DNA from: SAR324 cluster bacterium
GTDB lineage: Bacteria; SAR324; JACQKK01
Length of the DNA stretch: 16,948 nucleotides
Direction: 5' to 3'
Assembly: GCA_027296185.1 (NCBI GenBank)
Contig: JAPUJL010000418.1
Location: 1-16,948 of the forward strand
The first letter of the stretch is position 1. Each line of letters starts with the position of its first letter. The notes under the pieces are model-generated. The model did not search any database, had not been told where the DNA came from, and worked only from the letters and a program-made list of their open reading frames with translations. The position numbers and the translations under genes were made by a program. This document shows positions 15,297-16,948 of this stretch, piece by piece.

Positions 15297-15440
15297 TCAA
15301 GCGTCGTCGTGGTTGGTGCCGGTGCATTGCAACGGGCCGCCCCCCATTTCGATGGGCGCCGCCGGTGATCCCCCGAATGTCCTCACCGCGTGGTGGCGCC
15401 CCTCGGTGCAGCCTACGCAGTAGCCATGCCGCCACGGGAT
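15297..15440 (-). other. Cys-rich coding-like frame without a standard start codon, directly upstream of the CheX-DUF2225 gene
   Basis: The minus-strand frame ending at TGA 15299-15297 reads ..HGYCVGCTEGRHHAV.., then ..PIEMGGGPLQCTGTNHDDA. It has a CxxC, a third cysteine and several histidines, so it could bind metal. About four in five codons end in G or C. The stop lies one base before the CheX-DUF2225 ATG, the spacing of a coupled operon. No ATG, GTG or TTG opens the frame ahead of the CxxC. An ATC at 15440 follows AAGG by 6 bases, and an ATG at 15427 is out of frame by a single base. It is either a gene with a rare start, a gene with a one-base error or frameshift, or chance. The divergent membrane-protein gene starts only 28 bp away. 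Confidence 0.3.
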
Positions 15441-15467
15441 GGCTTACCTTGCTAAAGGACCCGGTGG

Positions 15468-15917
15468 GTGGTGACAAGGAAAAAGGAGCCGCGGTCCACT
15501 CGAGCGGGCATTTCCCCTTGGCGGCCGATGCGCAAACTGATTCTGCTGCTGATCCTGCTCCTGACCGTAAGCGGGGTGTGGATTGTCTTCGGCACCCAGG
15601 GTCCGGAATCGGGGTGGGCGAAGGCGCTCTACCTGACCCATATCTGGGGCGGGCTGTTCTTCGTGGTCGTGTTTCCCATGTATGTTTGGGATCACGTCTC
15701 GGCCAATCGCGCCTGGTTGCGGGTGGCGGCCTGGGTGACGGTCTCCGGTGCCGGGCAACTGACTTCCGGCGTCTTGCTCATCGTGAGCGGCATCGTCCTG
15801 CTGCTCTATGGCGCCCAGGCCTGGCAGGGGCTGCGCGACCTCCACCATTGGCTGACCTACCTGCTGGTGGGCTTGCTGGCCGTCCACTTCCTCAGTCCGA
15901 AGCGGCCCGGCGGATAG
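15468..15917 (+). CDS. Small four-helix membrane protein with helix-edge histidines
   Basis: I do not recognise a named family with certainty. Counting from the GTG at 15468 (149 residues), membrane helices lie at about 23-42, 53-74, 96-115 and 124-142. The N-terminus is basic, so it should face the cytoplasm. Histidines sit near helix ends (H58, H76, H126/H127, H140); His126 and His140 are 14 apart on one helix, a spacing seen in diheme b-type cytochromes. The profile recalls the DUF4405/cytochrome b561-like group, but heme binding is only an inference. The GTG at 15468 is preferred because AAAGGA (15454-15459) precedes it by 8 bases; the ATG at 15528 (129 residues) lacks such a site but starts directly before the first helix. 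It converges with the next gene over 14 bp. Confidence 0.7.
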   Translation: MVTRKKEPRSTRAGISPWRPMRKLILLLILLLTVSGVWIVFGTQGPESGWAKALYLTHIWGGLFFVVVFPMYVWDHVSANRAWLRVAAWVTVSGAGQLTSGVLLIVSGIVLLLYGAQAWQGLRDLHHWLTYLLVGLLAVHFLSPKRPGG

Positions 15918-15931
15918 GGCGCCGCTCCCCG

Positions 15932-16360
15932 TCAGCCGGTCTCCGAGGCGGGCTCGTCGACTTCCGGAGCGACGGGCTGCAGCCGAATTTCGTCGAAGGC
16001 AAAGGTGGTGCGCAGGAGCAACCGCTCCTCCCCATCCCGGATTTCCATGAGCCGCACTTCCACCTCGGGATTGTCCGCCTGCTCTTCCTCCGGCTCCTCC
16101 CCCTCCTCGAATTCGATCCGCAGGGACAACCGATCGTGGCCCAGCACAACGGTCAGGTGCCGGGTGAGTTCCGTCCGTTCCTCGAACTGCCGCACGCTGC
16201 CGGCGAAATGTACCTCGCCATGGCCGCTTTGCGCGGAGAAATCCACCTCCTGCCCGTGCAGGTTGCGGAAGAACACTCCCAGGTTGAATGCGAGCATGTC
16301 GAATGTGACTGTCTGTGCCGATCCGTTTCCACGCTTCCCGCCCCGGCGCCGGGCCGTCAT
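15932..16360 (-). CDS. Unrecognised acidic protein of up to 142 residues
   Basis: I do not recognise this family. The protein has alternating hydrophobic and charged residues suggestive of beta structure (GEVHFAGSVRQF, HLTVVLGHDRLSLRIEF, LLLRTTFAFDEIRLQPV). A very acidic insert (EEGEEPEEEQ) lies near residue 85, and there is no signal peptide or membrane helix. The ATG at 16360 gives 142 residues starting with a basic, poorly structured 21-residue stretch; an ATG at 16297 (121 residues, MLAFNLGVFF) is an equally good start. It lies 24 bp downstream of the TPR protein gene on the same strand, so the two probably form one transcript. Confidence 0.68.
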   Translation of the reverse strand: MTARRRGGKRGNGSAQTVTFDMLAFNLGVFFRNLHGQEVDFSAQSGHGEVHFAGSVRQFEERTELTRHLTVVLGHDRLSLRIEFEEGEEPEEEQADNPEVEVRLMEIRDGEERLLLRTTFAFDEIRLQPVAPEVDEPASETG

Positions 16361-16384
16361 TCAGCCCGGTCGCACAGGTTCCCC

Positions 16385-16948
16385 TCAGCCCCGCCCGCCC
16401 GGGCGGGAGAAGGTCTTCCACCGCTCCCGGTAATAGTTCAGCGGGGCGTCGCCGCGCTCCCGGCCTTCTTCCGCCAGCCGCAGCGCCATGTCCGCGGCCG
16501 CCTCGGCCTTGTCCGGCTGGTCGGCGCGGTCATACGCCTCGGCCAGGGTATCCCAGATATAGGCCGCTTGGCGGAGCTCGCTGGCCCGCTCGGCCAGGCG
16601 CAGCCCTTCCCGCACCGCCGCGCGCCCCGCTTCGGGCCGGGTGACCAGCAGCCAGGCCAGATTGTTCTGGGCCTGGGGATCCTCGGGCCGCCAGATGAGG
16701 ATCAGACGGAAGTACCGCTCGGCCGATGCGAAGTCGGACTTGCGGAACGCCTCGGAGGCCAGGTACTGCACCCCCTCCAGTTCCGCGGCGGTGGGCTCCT
16801 GGATCGAATCCAGCCGGTCGGCGAGATAACCGTCGGCGAAAAGGGGCAGCCAGCGCGCCCCGCCCAGCAGGGGCTGAGCTACCACACAGACGGCCAGCAG
16901 GCTCAGCACGGCCATCTTGATCCGCCGCACCCGCCGGTCGTGCTCCTC
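16385..16948 (-). CDS. Membrane-anchored TPR protein (5' end beyond the window)
   Basis: The frame is open through the right edge of the window (codons for EEHDRR before VRRIKMAVLS), so the gene probably begins outside. A GTG at 16930 or the ATG at 16915 are possible internal starts. A single hydrophobic helix (MAVLSLLAVCVVAQPLLGG) follows a basic stretch, as in a membrane protein with an inside N-terminus or an uncleaved signal anchor. The rest is helical and carries tetratricopeptide repeats, seen in ASERYFRLILIWRPEDPQAQ, NNLAWLLVTRPEAG and YIWDTLAEAYDRADQPDKA. Such TPR domains act as protein-binding scaffolds on the periplasmic side. The specific partner is unknown. The C-terminus is complete (stop at 16385). 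Confidence 0.8.
   Translation of the reverse strand, partial: EEHDRRVRRIKMAVLSLLAVCVVAQPLLGGARWLPLFADGYLADRLDSIQEPTAAELEGVQYLASEAFRKSDFASAERYFRLILIWRPEDPQAQNNLAWLLVTRPEAGRAAVREGLRLAERASELRQAAYIWDTLAEAYDRADQPDKAEAAADMALRLAEEGRERGDAPLNYYRERWKTFSRPGGRG

Overview
The window is GC-rich and densely coding, and it shows strong G/C preference at third codon positions. PriA, endonuclease III, monofunctional aspartokinase, RodA, Tgt and TrmH all look proteobacterial. Endonuclease III carries its catalytic and iron-sulfur residues at the same numbers as the E. coli enzyme. I infer a high-GC proteobacterium, most likely gammaproteobacterial, but nothing here fixes the genus. I see no rRNA, tRNA, CRISPR array, insertion sequence or prophage.

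Left part (1-5587). The last codons of a plus-strand gene are followed by a 413-base gap that holds a 9-bp hairpin and a coding-like minus-strand frame. Minus-strand genes follow: acetoacetate-CoA ligase (451-2409), tRNA-guanine transglycosylase (2559-3683), an alkyltransferase-like DNA-repair protein overlapping tgt (3670-4053), and an unrecognised 383-residue soluble protein (4222-5373).

Middle part (5588-14006). PriA helicase (plus) converges on RodA (minus). A strong sigma70-like promoter at 9521-9548 then opens a plus-strand run: a stand-alone adenosylcobalamin-binding domain, tRNA-dihydrouridine synthase, a TrmH-type tRNA 2'-O-methyltransferase, aspartokinase and endonuclease III. The first three are tightly packed (8-bp overlap, 3-bp gap), aspartokinase follows after 79 bp, and nth overlaps it by 4 bp. 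The roughly 120-nt leader before the B12 gene contains a long-range helix and two mutually exclusive inner hairpins, so it may be a regulatory RNA.

Right part (13994-16948). A minus-strand fusion of a CheX-like phosphatase domain to a DUF2225-like zinc-ribbon/helical domain converges with nth, and a 16-bp tandem duplication sits at the junction. Directly upstream of it is a Cys-rich, protein-like open frame with no standard start codon. A small four-helix membrane protein (plus) converges on an unrecognised acidic protein, which follows a membrane-anchored TPR protein running off the window edge.

Most genes are housekeeping: replication restart, cell wall elongation, tRNA modification, aspartate-family amino acid synthesis and base excision repair. 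The less ordinary items are the leader RNA, the CheX-DUF2225 fusion, the Tgt with an altered substrate pocket, the RodA with a roughly 70-residue loop insertion, and two coding-like frames without standard genes.
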